Assembly: GCA_900317905.1 (NCBI GenBank)
Contig: ONIN01000023.1
Location: 1 to 50,476 of the forward strand
DNA from: an uncultured Eubacteriales bacterium
GTDB taxonomy: Bacteria; Bacillota; Clostridia; Oscillospirales; Oscillospiraceae
Direction of reading: 5' to 3'
Length of the DNA: 50,476 nt
Under the pieces are notes generated by a model, which worked only from the letters and a program-made list of their open reading frames with translations, was not told the DNA's origin and did not search any database. Of the stretch, positions 15,964-24,071 are shown one piece after another. The translations under genes were made by a program, and so were the position numbers. How positions within the stretch are numbered: the first letter of the stretch is position 1; each line of letters opens with the position of its first letter.

Positions 15964-18387
15964 ATGGATATGAATTTTGAAAACCGATTTTTGAAGGCGC
16001 GGCGCCGGTTCATCGAGGCGCATTTTAAGCGCTTGAACCCCATGCAGCTGCAGGCGGCCCTCACCACCGAGGGGCCGCTGCTTTTGCTGGCCGGCGCCGG
16101 CAGCGGCAAGACCACGGTGCTGATCCAGCGGATCGCGAATCTGCTGCAGTTCGGCAGAGCCTCCGACACCGACGAGATCCCGGAGGGCGTGGATGAGTCC
16201 ACCATCGAGATGCTGGAGCGGCTGGCGGGGCACCCCAACGACCCGGACTACGCCAAGGCCTGCGCGGCGGCTGCCTATGAGAAGGTGGCGCCGTGGCGGA
16301 TCCTCGCCATCACCTTCACCAACAAAGCGGCGGGGGAGCTGAAGGATCGTCTGGAGAACATGCTGGGCGCCCAGGCAAGCGACATCTGGGCCTCCACCTT
16401 CCACTCCGCCTGCGTGCGGATCTTGAGAAGAGACGTGGAGCGGCTGGGCTATCCCTCCAGCTTCACGATCTATGACACCTCCGACAGTCAGAGCGTCATG
16501 AAGCACATCCTGAAGGATTTTAATCTGGACGAGAAGATGTTCCCTTATCGCGCCGTCCTGGCGGAGATCAGCCGCGCCAAGGACGCGGGCCTGACGCCGG
16601 AGCAGTATATCGCCCGTGCCGCCGCCTCCGGTGACGTGCGGAAAAAGCGGATCGGGGAGCTGTACCAGGAATACTGGAAGCGGCTGTTCGCGGCGGGCGC
16701 CATGGACTTCGACGACCTGATCTATAACACCGTGCGGCTGCTGGAGGACTTCCCGGAGGTCTGCGACTACTGGCAGCGGAAGTTCCAGTATGTGCTGGTG
16801 GACGAGTATCAGGACACCAACCAGCTCCAGTACCGCCTGACGGCCCTGCTGTCCGACGGCTGGGGCAACATCTGCGTGGTGGGCGACGACGACCAGAGCA
16901 TCTACAAATTCCGCGGCGCCACCATTGAGAATATCCTGAGCTTCGAAAAGCAGTACAAAAACGCCCGCACCATCCGGCTGGAGCAAAACTACCGGAGCAC
17001 CGGGCACATCCTGAACGCCGCCAACCACGTCATCTCGAACAACCAGGGCCGAAAGGGGAAGACCCTCTGGACCAAGGCCGAGCAGGGCGACCCGCTGACC
17101 CTCTTTATCGCCCAGAACGAGAACGAGGAGGCCCAGTATGTGGCGGCCCGGATCCTCAACGCCAGAGCCATGGGCGCCAACTTCCGCGATCACGCCATCC
17201 TCTACCGGATGAACGCCCAGTCCAACCAGATGGAGTATGCCTTCAAGCGCAGCGGCATCCCGTACCGGATCATCGGCGGCACCCGGTTCTTCGACCGGGC
17301 CGAGGTCAAGGACATGCTGGCCTATCTCTGCGTGATCCAGACCCCGGAGGACGATCTTCGACTCAGCCGGATCATCAACAATCCGCCGAGAGGCATCGGC
17401 GCCAAGAGTATCCAGACCGCCCAGGAGCTGGCAGCGGAGCTGAACATCCCGCTGTACTCCGTGGTGAGCAGGGCCGACGAGTTCCCGGCTTTGCAGCGCG
17501 CCAGCGCAAGGCTGCGGCAGTTTGCGATTTTGATCGACGAGCTGCGGGAGAGCAGCAGGATCATGCCGCCGGATGAACTGTATGACACCGTTCTGGAAAA
17601 GACGGGCTATTTAAAAATGCTCATGGACAAGAACACCCAGGAGGATGTGGCGAGAGCCGAGAACGTCCAGGAGCTGAAAACCAACATCGTGAGCTACATG
17701 AAGGAGAGCGAGGCGCCGTCGCTGGCGGGCTTCCTGGACGAGGTGGCCCTCTACACCGACATCGACCAGCTGGACCGCTCTGCCGATATGGTCACCATGA
17801 TGACCATGCACGCGGCCAAGGGACTGGAGTTCCCCACGGTGTTCATCATCGGCTGCGAGGAGGGCATCTTCCCCGGCGTCCGGGTCATCGGCGAGCCGGA
17901 GGAGATGGAGGAGGAGCGCAGACTCTGCTACGTGGCCATGACCAGAGCGAAGAAGAAGCTCTACCTCACCTGCGCCAGACAGCGCATGCTCTTCGGCCGC
18001 ACCACCTCGAATCTGGAAAGCCGCTTTCTGGAGGAGATCCCGGAGGAGGATCTCCAGAGAACCGAGACCCGGGCCAAACGGGAAGAGAGCAGCTTCTCTG
18101 GCTTCGGCAGCTCCGGCGGCTATGGTAATTCCTACGGAAACGCCTACCGGAGACCGCAGCAGAGCGCGAGACCCGCACGCAGCGTCGCGCCGCCGAAGCC
18201 GAAGCAGGAATCTCTGCCGGACTTTAAATTGGGCGACAAGGTGAACCACCGGGCCTTCGGAAAAGGGGAGATCACCAAGGTCACGCCCATGGGCGGCGAC
18301 GCGCTGCTGGAGATCACCTTCGAGACTGCGGGCCTGAAGCGGCTGATGCTGCGGGCGGCCAAGCAGTTCATGACGAAGGAGTCCTGA
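15964..18387 (+). CDS. pcrA: ATP-dependent DNA helicase PcrA/UvrD
   Basis: 807 aa superfamily 1A helicase for nucleotide-excision and replication repair. Motifs in order: LLAGAGSGKTTVLIQRI (Walker A, residues about 42-55), TFTNKAAGELKDR (Ia), LVDEYQDTNQLQY (II), VGDDDQSIYKFRGA (III), QNYRSTGHI (IV), TMHAAKGLEFPTVFI (V) and ERRLCYVAMTRAKKKL (VI). About 45 extra residues sit between motifs I and Ia. The end carries the Tudor-like RNA polymerase-binding module (LGDKVNHRAFGKGEITKV) seen in PcrA. The transporter gene follows after one base. The start ATG 15964 has no ribosome site. Confidence 0.95.
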   Translation: MDMNFENRFLKARRRFIEAHFKRLNPMQLQAALTTEGPLLLLAGAGSGKTTVLIQRIANLLQFGRASDTDEIPEGVDESTIEMLERLAGHPNDPDYAKACAAAAYEKVAPWRILAITFTNKAAGELKDRLENMLGAQASDIWASTFHSACVRILRRDVERLGYPSSFTIYDTSDSQSVMKHILKDFNLDEKMFPYRAVLAEISRAKDAGLTPEQYIARAAASGDVRKKRIGELYQEYWKRLFAAGAMDFDDLIYNTVRLLEDFPEVCDYWQRKFQYVLVDEYQDTNQLQYRLTALLSDGWGNICVVGDDDQSIYKFRGATIENILSFEKQYKNARTIRLEQNYRSTGHILNAANHVISNNQGRKGKTLWTKAEQGDPLTLFIAQNENEEAQYVAARILNARAMGANFRDHAILYRMNAQSNQMEYAFKRSGIPYRIIGGTRFFDRAEVKDMLAYLCVIQTPEDDLRLSRIINNPPRGIGAKSIQTAQELAAELNIPLYSVVSRADEFPALQRASARLRQFAILIDELRESSRIMPPDELYDTVLEKTGYLKMLMDKNTQEDVARAENVQELKTNIVSYMKESEAPSLAGFLDEVALYTDIDQLDRSADMVTMMTMHAAKGLEFPTVFIIGCEEGIFPGVRVIGEPEEMEEERRLCYVAMTRAKKKLYLTCARQRMLFGRTTSNLESRFLEEIPEEDLQRTETRAKREESSFSGFGSSGGYGNSYGNAYRRPQQSARPARSVAPPKPKQESLPDFKLGDKVNHRAFGKGEITKVTPMGGDALLEITFETAGLKRLMLRAAKQFMTKES

Positions 18388-18388
18388 G

Positions 18389-19273
18389 TTGCGGGGAAAC
18401 AAACACGCCCTGGGCGTTCTGGCGCTGCTGGGCTGCACCCTGATCTGGGGCACCTCCTTCGTGATCCTGAAGGACGCTCTGGACAGCGTGCCCACCCTCT
18501 GGATCCTGGCCATCCGCTTCACCGGCGCGGCGATTTTGATGGCGCTGTTCGACGGAAAAAAGCTGATAACCCTGGACAAGGGCTATCTGAAAGGCGGCGC
18601 GGTGATGGGCCTCTGTCTCGCGCTGGCCTACATCCTGCAGACTTTCGGCCTCGTCTATACCACCCCGGGGAAGAATGCCTTCCTCACGGACACCTACTGC
18701 ATTCTGGTGCCCTTCCTCTGGTGGTTTTTCCGGAAAGTCAAGCCGGATCGGTATAACCTGACGGCGGCCGCGATCTGCATCGTGGGCATCGGACTGGTGT
18801 CGCTGACGGAAGCCCTCAGCATCGGCATCGGGGACGCCGTGACCCTGAGCTGCGGGCTTTTCTACGCGCTGCACATCATCGCCACCTCCTGTTTCATCGA
18901 GGGGCGGGATCCGGTGCTGTTGAGCTTCGTGCAGTTCCTCGCCGGGGCGGCGATCTGCTGGGTGCTGGCGCCCCTGGGGGAGCCTTTCCCGGCTGCGGTC
19001 CCGGCCTCCGCCTGGTGGGAGATCGTGTATCTCTGCCTCATGTGCACGGGGCTCTGCTTCCTGCTGCAGACCATCGGCCAGAAGTACACGCCGCCCTCGG
19101 AGGTCAGCATTTTGCTGATGCTGGAGAGCGTCTTCGGCGTGATCCTCAGCGTGATCTTCTACCACGAGCATCTGACCCTCCGGGTCCTCAGCGGCTTCGT
19201 GCTGATCTTCATTGCCATTTTGATCTCCGAGACGAAACTGGAGTTTTTGAAACAAAAAAAGACCGACTTCTGA
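18389..19273 (+). CDS. EamA/DMT-superfamily transporter
   Basis: 294 aa with about ten hydrophobic segments in the two-repeat EamA pattern (first repeat LALLGCTLIWGTSFVILKDAL; second repeat around LSCGLFYALHIIATS to FVLIFIAILIS). These membrane proteins export or import metabolites such as amino acids or nucleotide sugars; the substrate cannot be predicted. The start is TTG 18389, with AAGGAG about 7 nt upstream inside the end of pcrA, from which it is separated by a single base, so translation is probably coupled. A terminator overlaps its stop codon. Confidence 0.88.
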   Translation: MRGNKHALGVLALLGCTLIWGTSFVILKDALDSVPTLWILAIRFTGAAILMALFDGKKLITLDKGYLKGGAVMGLCLALAYILQTFGLVYTTPGKNAFLTDTYCILVPFLWWFFRKVKPDRYNLTAAAICIVGIGLVSLTEALSIGIGDAVTLSCGLFYALHIIATSCFIEGRDPVLLSFVQFLAGAAICWVLAPLGEPFPAAVPASAWWEIVYLCLMCTGLCFLLQTIGQKYTPPSEVSILLMLESVFGVILSVIFYHEHLTLRVLSGFVLIFIAILISETKLEFLKQKKTDF

Positions 19274-19290
19274 AAAGAAGCCGGTTTTTG
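19262..19290 (+). terminator. Intrinsic terminator after the DMT transporter
   Basis: 10-bp stem accgacttct (19262-19271) / agaagccggt (19276-19285), then TTTTTG. The left arm reaches into the stop codon; A-rich sequence upstream makes it work on the minus strand (alr) too. Confidence 0.8.
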
Positions 19291-20403
19291 TTATTTATAG
19301 ATCCTTTTCACCCGCGGGGACAAGGCCGAGGTGAGGCCGCAGCCCTCGTCGTGGTTCACCAGCGCCGCCTGAGACTGGCTGGAGAGGAAATTTCCAAGGC
19401 CGTCGTAGCCGAAGAAGGTCACCTCGTCGCCCACCCTGCAGTCCAGGTCGGTGACGTCCACCATGCACTGATCCATGCAGCATGCCAGAAGATGCCCACG
19501 TCTGCCGCAGACCAGCACCGGGGCCCGGACTTTGAACAGATCCTGATTCAGCCCGTCGCCGTAGCCCACGCCCACCGTTGCCACCAGGGTATCCTTTTTC
19601 AGGGTCACGGCGCCGCTGTAGCCCAGCTGATCGCCGGGATGCCGGAGCTTCAGATTCGTGATAAAGCTGCGCCAGCTGGCCACCTCCCTCACGTCGTAGA
19701 GGGGATCCTCCGTCCGATCCATGAAGAGCCGCCTGCCGATGCGCACGGCGTCCAGATGATACTGGGGGAACAGCTCCGCCGCGGCGGAGTTGGACATGTG
19801 CCGCAGGGGGATGGGCACGCCGGCAGCGCGAAGCTTTTTGGAGGCCTCCTCGAACAGCTGAAACTGCTGTGCGTCCAGTTCGGCGTTCTCCGCGTCGGAG
19901 AAGTGGGAGTAGACCCCGGTGACCTCCAGATGGTCTTGATATTGATGATATTCCTCGATGAAGGCGTCCAGCTCATTCGGCTCCAGGCCGATTCGGTGGA
20001 GCCCCGCGTCGATCTTGATCTGGATTCTGGCCTGTTTGCCCAGCTTCTTTGCCGCCTCCGCCAGCGCCGGGAGGAAATCCAGTCTGGCGCAGGTGAGGGT
20101 GAGATCCGCCTCCACCGCCGCCTCCAGCTGGAAGGGCAGGGCGGCGCTCATGATCAGCAGCTCCCGATCCACGCCGCTGCGTCTGAGATCCAATCCCTCG
20201 CTGACGTGGGACACGGCGAAGCAGCGGATCTCCGGCACGGTGCACAGCACCGCGGCGATGGCCGCCATGCCGAGGCCGTAGGCGTCGTCCTTCAACACCG
20301 GGATCAGCGCCGCGCCGTCCAGACTTTTCAGAATGGCGCGGACGTTCTCCAGCAGGATGCCGGTGTCGATCTCCATATACGAATTATTCATAAATTTATG
20401 CAT
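19291..20403 (-). CDS. alr: Alanine racemase
   Basis: 370 aa from ATG 20403 with GAGGTG just upstream; the longer reading frame would add an unrelated N-terminus. PLP-dependent fold III enzyme supplying D-alanine for peptidoglycan. The cofactor Lys lies in PVLKDDAYGLG, a variant of the usual VKADAYGHG. Other family blocks: IKIDAGLHRIGL, VYSHFSDAE, HMSNSAAAELF, AVRIGRRLF, LGYSGAVTLKKDTLVATV (catalytic Tyr), VGYGDGLNQ and CCMDQCMVDVTDL. The perfect 12-bp palindrome tttatgcataaa (20395-20406) spans its start codon. It faces the divergent amino-acid transporter operon. Confidence 0.92.
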   Translation of the reverse strand: MHKFMNNSYMEIDTGILLENVRAILKSLDGAALIPVLKDDAYGLGMAAIAAVLCTVPEIRCFAVSHVSEGLDLRRSGVDRELLIMSAALPFQLEAAVEADLTLTCARLDFLPALAEAAKKLGKQARIQIKIDAGLHRIGLEPNELDAFIEEYHQYQDHLEVTGVYSHFSDAENAELDAQQFQLFEEASKKLRAAGVPIPLRHMSNSAAAELFPQYHLDAVRIGRRLFMDRTEDPLYDVREVASWRSFITNLKLRHPGDQLGYSGAVTLKKDTLVATVGVGYGDGLNQDLFKVRAPVLVCGRRGHLLACCMDQCMVDVTDLDCRVGDEVTFFGYDGLGNFLSSQSQAALVNHDEGCGLTSALSPRVKRIYK

Positions 20404-20561
20404 AAAGCACCTCTGCACGGGCAGGATCTGCAATCCCACAGGGATACGTTCCTTATTATATTCGAAATCCACCCCGGATGCAAGGGCCTTTTCTCCAAAA
20501 TCAATGCATGGAATACACAGAAATCCCGGGGAAATATCCACGATTTTTGCATAAATATCTA

Positions 20562-20590
20562 TTGACATTGCATAAAATGCGTTGTATACT
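20562..20590 (+). promoter_or_regulatory. Promoter of the amino-acid ABC transporter
   Basis: TTGACA (20562-20567), 17-bp spacer, TATACT (20585-20590), close to consensus. The spacer contains gcat-aaa-atgc, and an upstream ttgcataaat repeats the same core, so a repressor could bind across the promoter. The regulator is unknown. Confidence 0.75.
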
Positions 20591-20636
20591 CAGAGTCGTT
20601 CCAAGCAAAAAACACTTACCGAGGAGACAAAATGAA

Positions 20637-21476
20637 ATGAAAAAGTATGTAGCACTGCTTCTGGCTCTGGTCATGGCCTTTGCGCTGACCGCCTGCGGCT
20701 CCAGCAGCTCCACTGCGGACAACGGTTCCGCCGCTGCCGAGAGCGCTGACGCTTCCGAAAAGCTGATCTTCGGCACCAGCGCCGACTATGCGCCCTTCGA
20801 GTTCATGTATCCCGATGAGAACGGCGACCTGGTCTACGGCGGCATCGACGTGTCCGTGGCCCAGTATATCGCCGACTACACCGGCAAGGAGCTCCAGGTG
20901 GAGAACATGGGCTTTGACTATCTGCTGGCCAGCCTGCAGAAGGGCGACTTCGACATGGTCATCGCCGCCATGGAGGCTTCTGACGAGCGCAAGGAGAGCG
21001 CCGACTTCTCCGACCCCTACTTCACCGACTATCCGCCCATGGTTCTGGTTCGCGCGGATGAGGCGGCCAACTTCACCTCCACCGACTCCTTCGACGGTCT
21101 CTCCGTCGGCGCCCAGACTGCCACCACCAAGGAAGCCATCGTCAACGATGAGCTCACTGGCGCTGTGCTGGTTTCCCTGCAGAACGTGAACGATCTGGTC
21201 AACCAGCTGGTCAACGGCAAGATCGACGCCGTGGTGCTGGACGGCGCCGTGGCCATGCAGTTCGCCGCCACCAATGACGACCTGGCCGTGGCCGAGGGCG
21301 TGGATCTGGGCGAAGCCTATCCCTACTGCGTCGCCGTTGCCAAGGGCGACCCCAAGGGTCTGCTGCCGGGCATCAACGCTGCCATCGCTGAGATGGTCGC
21401 CAACGGCAAGATCGACGAGTTCGTGGAGCTCGCCGACTCCCTGGGCGATGTGGCCGTGGAGGTCAGCGCCGACTAA
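20637..21476 (+). CDS. Amino-acid ABC transporter substrate-binding lipoprotein
   Basis: 279 aa from ATG 20637 with GAGGAG 10 nt upstream; the gene can be read further upstream but without a start site. Type II signal peptide with lipobox LTAC, Cys20. The mature part is a family 3 solute-binding protein: FGTSADYAPFEFMYPDENG, GGIDVSVAQYIADYTGKELQ, LLASLQKGDFDMVIAAM, SDPYFTDYPPMVLV and VNGKIDAVVLDGAVA. These bind polar or charged amino acids outside the cell. It is followed by a hairpin terminator and then its permease and ATPase. Confidence 0.95.
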   Translation: MKKYVALLLALVMAFALTACGSSSSTADNGSAAAESADASEKLIFGTSADYAPFEFMYPDENGDLVYGGIDVSVAQYIADYTGKELQVENMGFDYLLASLQKGDFDMVIAAMEASDERKESADFSDPYFTDYPPMVLVRADEAANFTSTDSFDGLSVGAQTATTKEAIVNDELTGAVLVSLQNVNDLVNQLVNGKIDAVVLDGAVAMQFAATNDDLAVAEGVDLGEAYPYCVAVAKGDPKGLLPGINAAIAEMVANGKIDEFVELADSLGDVAVEVSAD

Positions 21477-21497
21477 GCCGCACTGCTTATCAACATC

Positions 21498-21534
21498 AAA
21501 CGTGCAAAGCCTTTTCGGGTTTTGCACGTTTTTG
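21498..21534 (+). terminator. Hairpin with T-run between binding protein and permease genes
   Basis: 11-bp perfect stem aaacgtgcaaa (21498-21508) / tttgcacgttt (21521-21531) followed by a T-run. It is probably a partial terminator that lets the binding protein be made in excess of the membrane components. Confidence 0.85.
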
Positions 21535-21570
21535 AACATGTAATCTTATGATTGAGAGGAGGCCAGCATC

Positions 21571-22302
21571 ATGTGGTGGAGCAATCTGTTTACAGACATG
21601 AGTAAGGCCAGCTTTTTCAACTTCTCCTTCCTGCCGAAGTACGCCGCGTTCTTCGTCCAGGGCATTGAATATACGCTGCTGCTGGCGGTGGTATCCGTCG
21701 GTCTCGCGGTGATCCCGGCATTGCTGCTGGCGCTGATGCGGCTGAGCAAGAGCAAGCTCGTCAAGGGCATCTCCGGCGCCTACATCGCGCTGTTTCGCTC
21801 GACGCCGCTGCTGGTGCAGCTGTCCATCATCTATTTCGGTCTCTTCGGCGTCATCAATATCCCCAGATTCAACCTGTTCGGTTTCGTGGACTTGAGCCGC
21901 TTCATCCCCGGCGTGGTGGCCCTGGCTTTGAACTCTTCTGCCTACGTGGCGGAGATCTTCCGCGCGGGCATCCTTGCTGTGGACGCGGGCCAGATGGAGG
22001 CTGCCCGGTCGCTGGGTCTTTCGAAGTGGGACGGCATGCGCCTGGTGGTGCTGCCCCAGGCCATCAAGAACGTCCTGCCGGCCCTGGCCAACGAGATCGT
22101 CACCATGGTCAAGGAGAGCTCCATCTGCTCCATGCTGGGCATGGCGGAGCTGATGTTCGGCGCGAAGGCGGTGGCGTCGTCCACCTACATCACCCTGGCG
22201 CCCTACACCCTGGCCGCGCTGATTTATTTCTGCATCAACTTCCCGGCCTCCAAGGCCATCGAAGCCATCGAAAGGAGGATGCGCCGTGGCGACAAGCAGT
22301 AA
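21571..22302 (+). CDS. Amino-acid ABC transporter permease (HisM family)
   Basis: 243 aa with about five membrane segments. The ABC-permease EAA loop is present as [30 protein letters not shown], and the conserved [17 protein letters not shown] and [17 protein letters not shown] are typical of polar amino-acid permeases. Start ATG 21571 follows GAGAGGAGG. Its end overlaps the start of the ATPase gene by 17 bp. A single permease gene implies a homodimeric channel. Confidence 0.94.
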   Translation: MWWSNLFTDMSKASFFNFSFLPKYAAFFVQGIEYTLLLAVVSVGLAVIPALLLALMRLSKSKLVKGISGAYIALFRSTPLLVQLSIIYFGLFGVINIPRFNLFGFVDLSRFIPGVVALALNSSAYVAEIFRAGILAVDAGQMEAARSLGLSKWDGMRLVVLPQAIKNVLPALANEIVTMVKESSICSMLGMAELMFGAKAVASSTYITLAPYTLAALIYFCINFPASKAIEAIERRMRRGDKQ

Positions 22303-23035
22303 CGAGATCATCCGCGTGGAGCACGTCTCCAAGCACTTCAACGACGGGGCGGTCAAGGCCCTGGACGACTGCAGTCTCACCATCCACCATGGCGAGGTGG
22401 TGGCCATCATCGGCCCCTCCGGCTCCGGCAAATCCACCTTCCTGCGCTGCCTGAACCTTTTGGAGGTGCCCACCGGCGGCAAGGTCATCTTCGACGGGGT
22501 GGACATCTGCGACGAGAAGGTGGATCTGGATCTCCACCGCAGAAAGATGGGCATGGTGTTCCAGCACTTCAACCTGTTCCCCAACATGACCGTGAAGAAG
22601 AACATCACCCTGGCGCCGGTCCGGCAGAAGCTGAAGACCCAGGCCGAGGCGGATAAGGTGGCCATGAACCTTCTGGAGCGCGTGGGCCTGCCGGACAAGG
22701 CGGACACCTATCCCGCCATGCTCTCCGGCGGCCAGAAGCAGCGCATCGCCATCGTAAGGGCCCTGGCCATGGAGCCGGAGGTCATGCTCTTCGACGAGCC
22801 CACCTCCGCCCTGGACCCCGAGATGGTGGGCGAGGTGCTGGACGTCATGAAGGAGCTGGCCAAAGAGGGTATGACCATGGCGGTGGTGACCCACGAGATG
22901 GGCTTCGCCAGAGAGGTGGCGGATCGCGTCATCTTCATGGCCGACGGCAAGATCGTGGAGGTCGGCACCCCGGAGGAGATCTTCGACCAGCCCAAGAGCC
23001 CCAGACTCCAGGATTTTCTTGCAAAAGTGCTTTAA
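22286..23035 (+). CDS. Amino-acid ABC transporter ATP-binding protein (GlnQ/HisP family)
   Basis: 249 aa. Walker [11 protein letters not shown]-loop [14 protein letters not shown], signature [17 protein letters not shown], Walker [21 protein letters not shown] and switch His in VVTHEMGFA are all intact. The start is GTG 22286, with AAAGGAGG upstream, inside the end of the permease gene. It powers uptake by the permease encoded just before it and closes the operon, which ends at a strong terminator. Confidence 0.96.
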   Translation: MATSSNEIIRVEHVSKHFNDGAVKALDDCSLTIHHGEVVAIIGPSGSGKSTFLRCLNLLEVPTGGKVIFDGVDICDEKVDLDLHRRKMGMVFQHFNLFPNMTVKKNITLAPVRQKLKTQAEADKVAMNLLERVGLPDKADTYPAMLSGGQKQRIAIVRALAMEPEVMLFDEPTSALDPEMVGEVLDVMKELAKEGMTMAVVTHEMGFAREVADRVIFMADGKIVEVGTPEEIFDQPKSPRLQDFLAKVL

Positions 23036-23044
23036 TAACAATAC

Positions 23045-23084
23045 CGCGCTGCAGTGTTTGTCGCTGCAGCGCGTTGTTTTTTTG
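23045..23084 (+). terminator. Intrinsic terminator of the ABC transporter operon
   Basis: 10-bp perfect stem cgcgctgcag (23045-23054) / ctgcagcgcg (23064-23073), then ttgttttttt. Confidence 0.9.
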
Positions 23085-23087
23085 GTT

Positions 23088-23222
23088 CAAATTATAGTTT
23101 ATCGGGTTGCAATGATCCACCGTAGGGCGGGGACCTGTGCCCCGCCGTTGATCCGGCAGTACATTCGACGCGGCGGGGCACAGGTCCCCGCCCTACAAGG
23201 AGCGAGCGTTAAACTCCAATAT
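23088..23222. repeat. Dispersed repeat family B: GC-rich palindromic element
   Basis: A perfect 26-bp inverted repeat (23122-23147 with 23171-23196, core ggggacctgtgccccgcc) is enclosed by imperfect terminal repeats: caaattatagttta (23088-23101) and taaactccaatat (23210-23222). Its right end, read inverted, closely matches the sequence that begins at 50448 at the edge of the window. Its left end matches the left end of the family A copy at 43076. It looks like a small non-autonomous mobile element. Confidence 0.8.
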
Positions 23223-23262
23223 ACCGCTGAGATGTAAAAACTCATTTCGGCTCTGAATTGCC

Positions 23263-23916
23263 TCAAAACCGCTCTGCGGCCTCGTGCCAGTCCTGGATGG
23301 TCTCATCACAGGTGAGCAGCATCTCCTCCCAGTGGCGGGCGCTGCTGCGGTCGTAAACGCCCACGGTGTAGAACCCGGCTCGTCTGGCGGTGCGGATGGC
23401 CCGGTAGGAATCCTCGTAGACCGCGGTGTCATAGGGCGCGGAGCCCATCTGCAGGGCGCACTGGAGAAAGATGTCTGGTACCTCCTTGCCCACGCCCATC
23501 TCCTCGCAGCTGATGAGAAAATCGAAATACTTCGAGATCCCCAGCCGTTCCAGACAGAGCTTTGCCAGCGGGGTAGGGGTCAGGGTGGCAACGCACAGCC
23601 GCACATGCATCTCCCGCAGCCGCTTGAGGTATGAGACGATCCCGGGTTTCAGCGGGATGTCGGTCATATAGTGGGCGTCCATCAGGTCACCCATCTCGTT
23701 TTCCATCTGCTGGGTGGAGCGCTCCAGCCGGAGCTCCCGCTTTACCACCGCGGCAGCCTCCGACAGCGACATCCGGCGGGTCCGGTACAGCAGATATTCC
23801 CGATCCTCTTCGGAGATCCGGAGCTGATCCAGATACTCTCCCAGCAGCCGCCCCCAATAGGGCATGGAGTCGATCAGCGTCCCATCCATATCAAAAATGG
23901 CAAATTGTTTGTCCAT
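23263..23916 (-). CDS. HAD-superfamily phosphatase/phosphoglucomutase-like hydrolase
   Basis: 217 aa. HAD motifs: FDMDGTLIDS (nucleophile Asp and acid Asp, residues about 8-17), CVATLTPTPLAKL (motif II Thr), the Lys in MGVGKEVPDIFLQCA (motif III) and AVYEDSYRAIRTARRAG (motif IV). The all-helical cap at residues 15-90 fits subfamily IA (GPH/beta-phosphoglucomutase-like). Motif IV has a single acidic pair (ED), which is common. The substrate, probably a sugar phosphate, is unknown. The start ATG 23916 has only a weak ribosome site. No operon partner is evident. Confidence 0.88.
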   Translation of the reverse strand: MDKQFAIFDMDGTLIDSMPYWGRLLGEYLDQLRISEEDREYLLYRTRRMSLSEAAAVVKRELRLERSTQQMENEMGDLMDAHYMTDIPLKPGIVSYLKRLREMHVRLCVATLTPTPLAKLCLERLGISKYFDFLISCEEMGVGKEVPDIFLQCALQMGSAPYDTAVYEDSYRAIRTARRAGFYTVGVYDRSSARHWEEMLLTCDETIQDWHEAAERF

Positions 23917-24023
23917 ATGCTATCCAATCCATCCAAGTCGCGTTGGTGTTTGTGACTCCATTCTATTCCAATCCGTCAGTTTCTGTCAAGTCTCGTTTCA
24001 CCGCATGGTGCTGACAGAAAAAT

Positions 24024-24056
24024 GCAGGACGCACCCTTTGTTTTGGGTACGCCCTG
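24024..24056 (-). terminator. Intrinsic terminator of the coiled-coil gene
   Basis: 12-bp stem (with G-U pairs) caggacgcaccc (24024-24035) / gggtacgccctg (24045-24056). Read on the minus strand it is followed by catttttctg. Confidence 0.75.
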
Positions 24057-24071
24057 TCCGTATGTGGCGGA

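Noticed and set aside
20562-20590. ArgR box in the amino-acid transporter promoter
   Set aside because: gcat-aaa-atgc resembles half of an ARG box but its spacing is one base short of the TGNAT-N4-ATNCA pattern; not enough to name ArgR.
23122-23196. CRISPR array or rho-independent terminator at the GC-rich inverted repeat
   Set aside because: Only one inverted pair with no spacer periodicity, and no T-run; it fits a mobile palindromic element.
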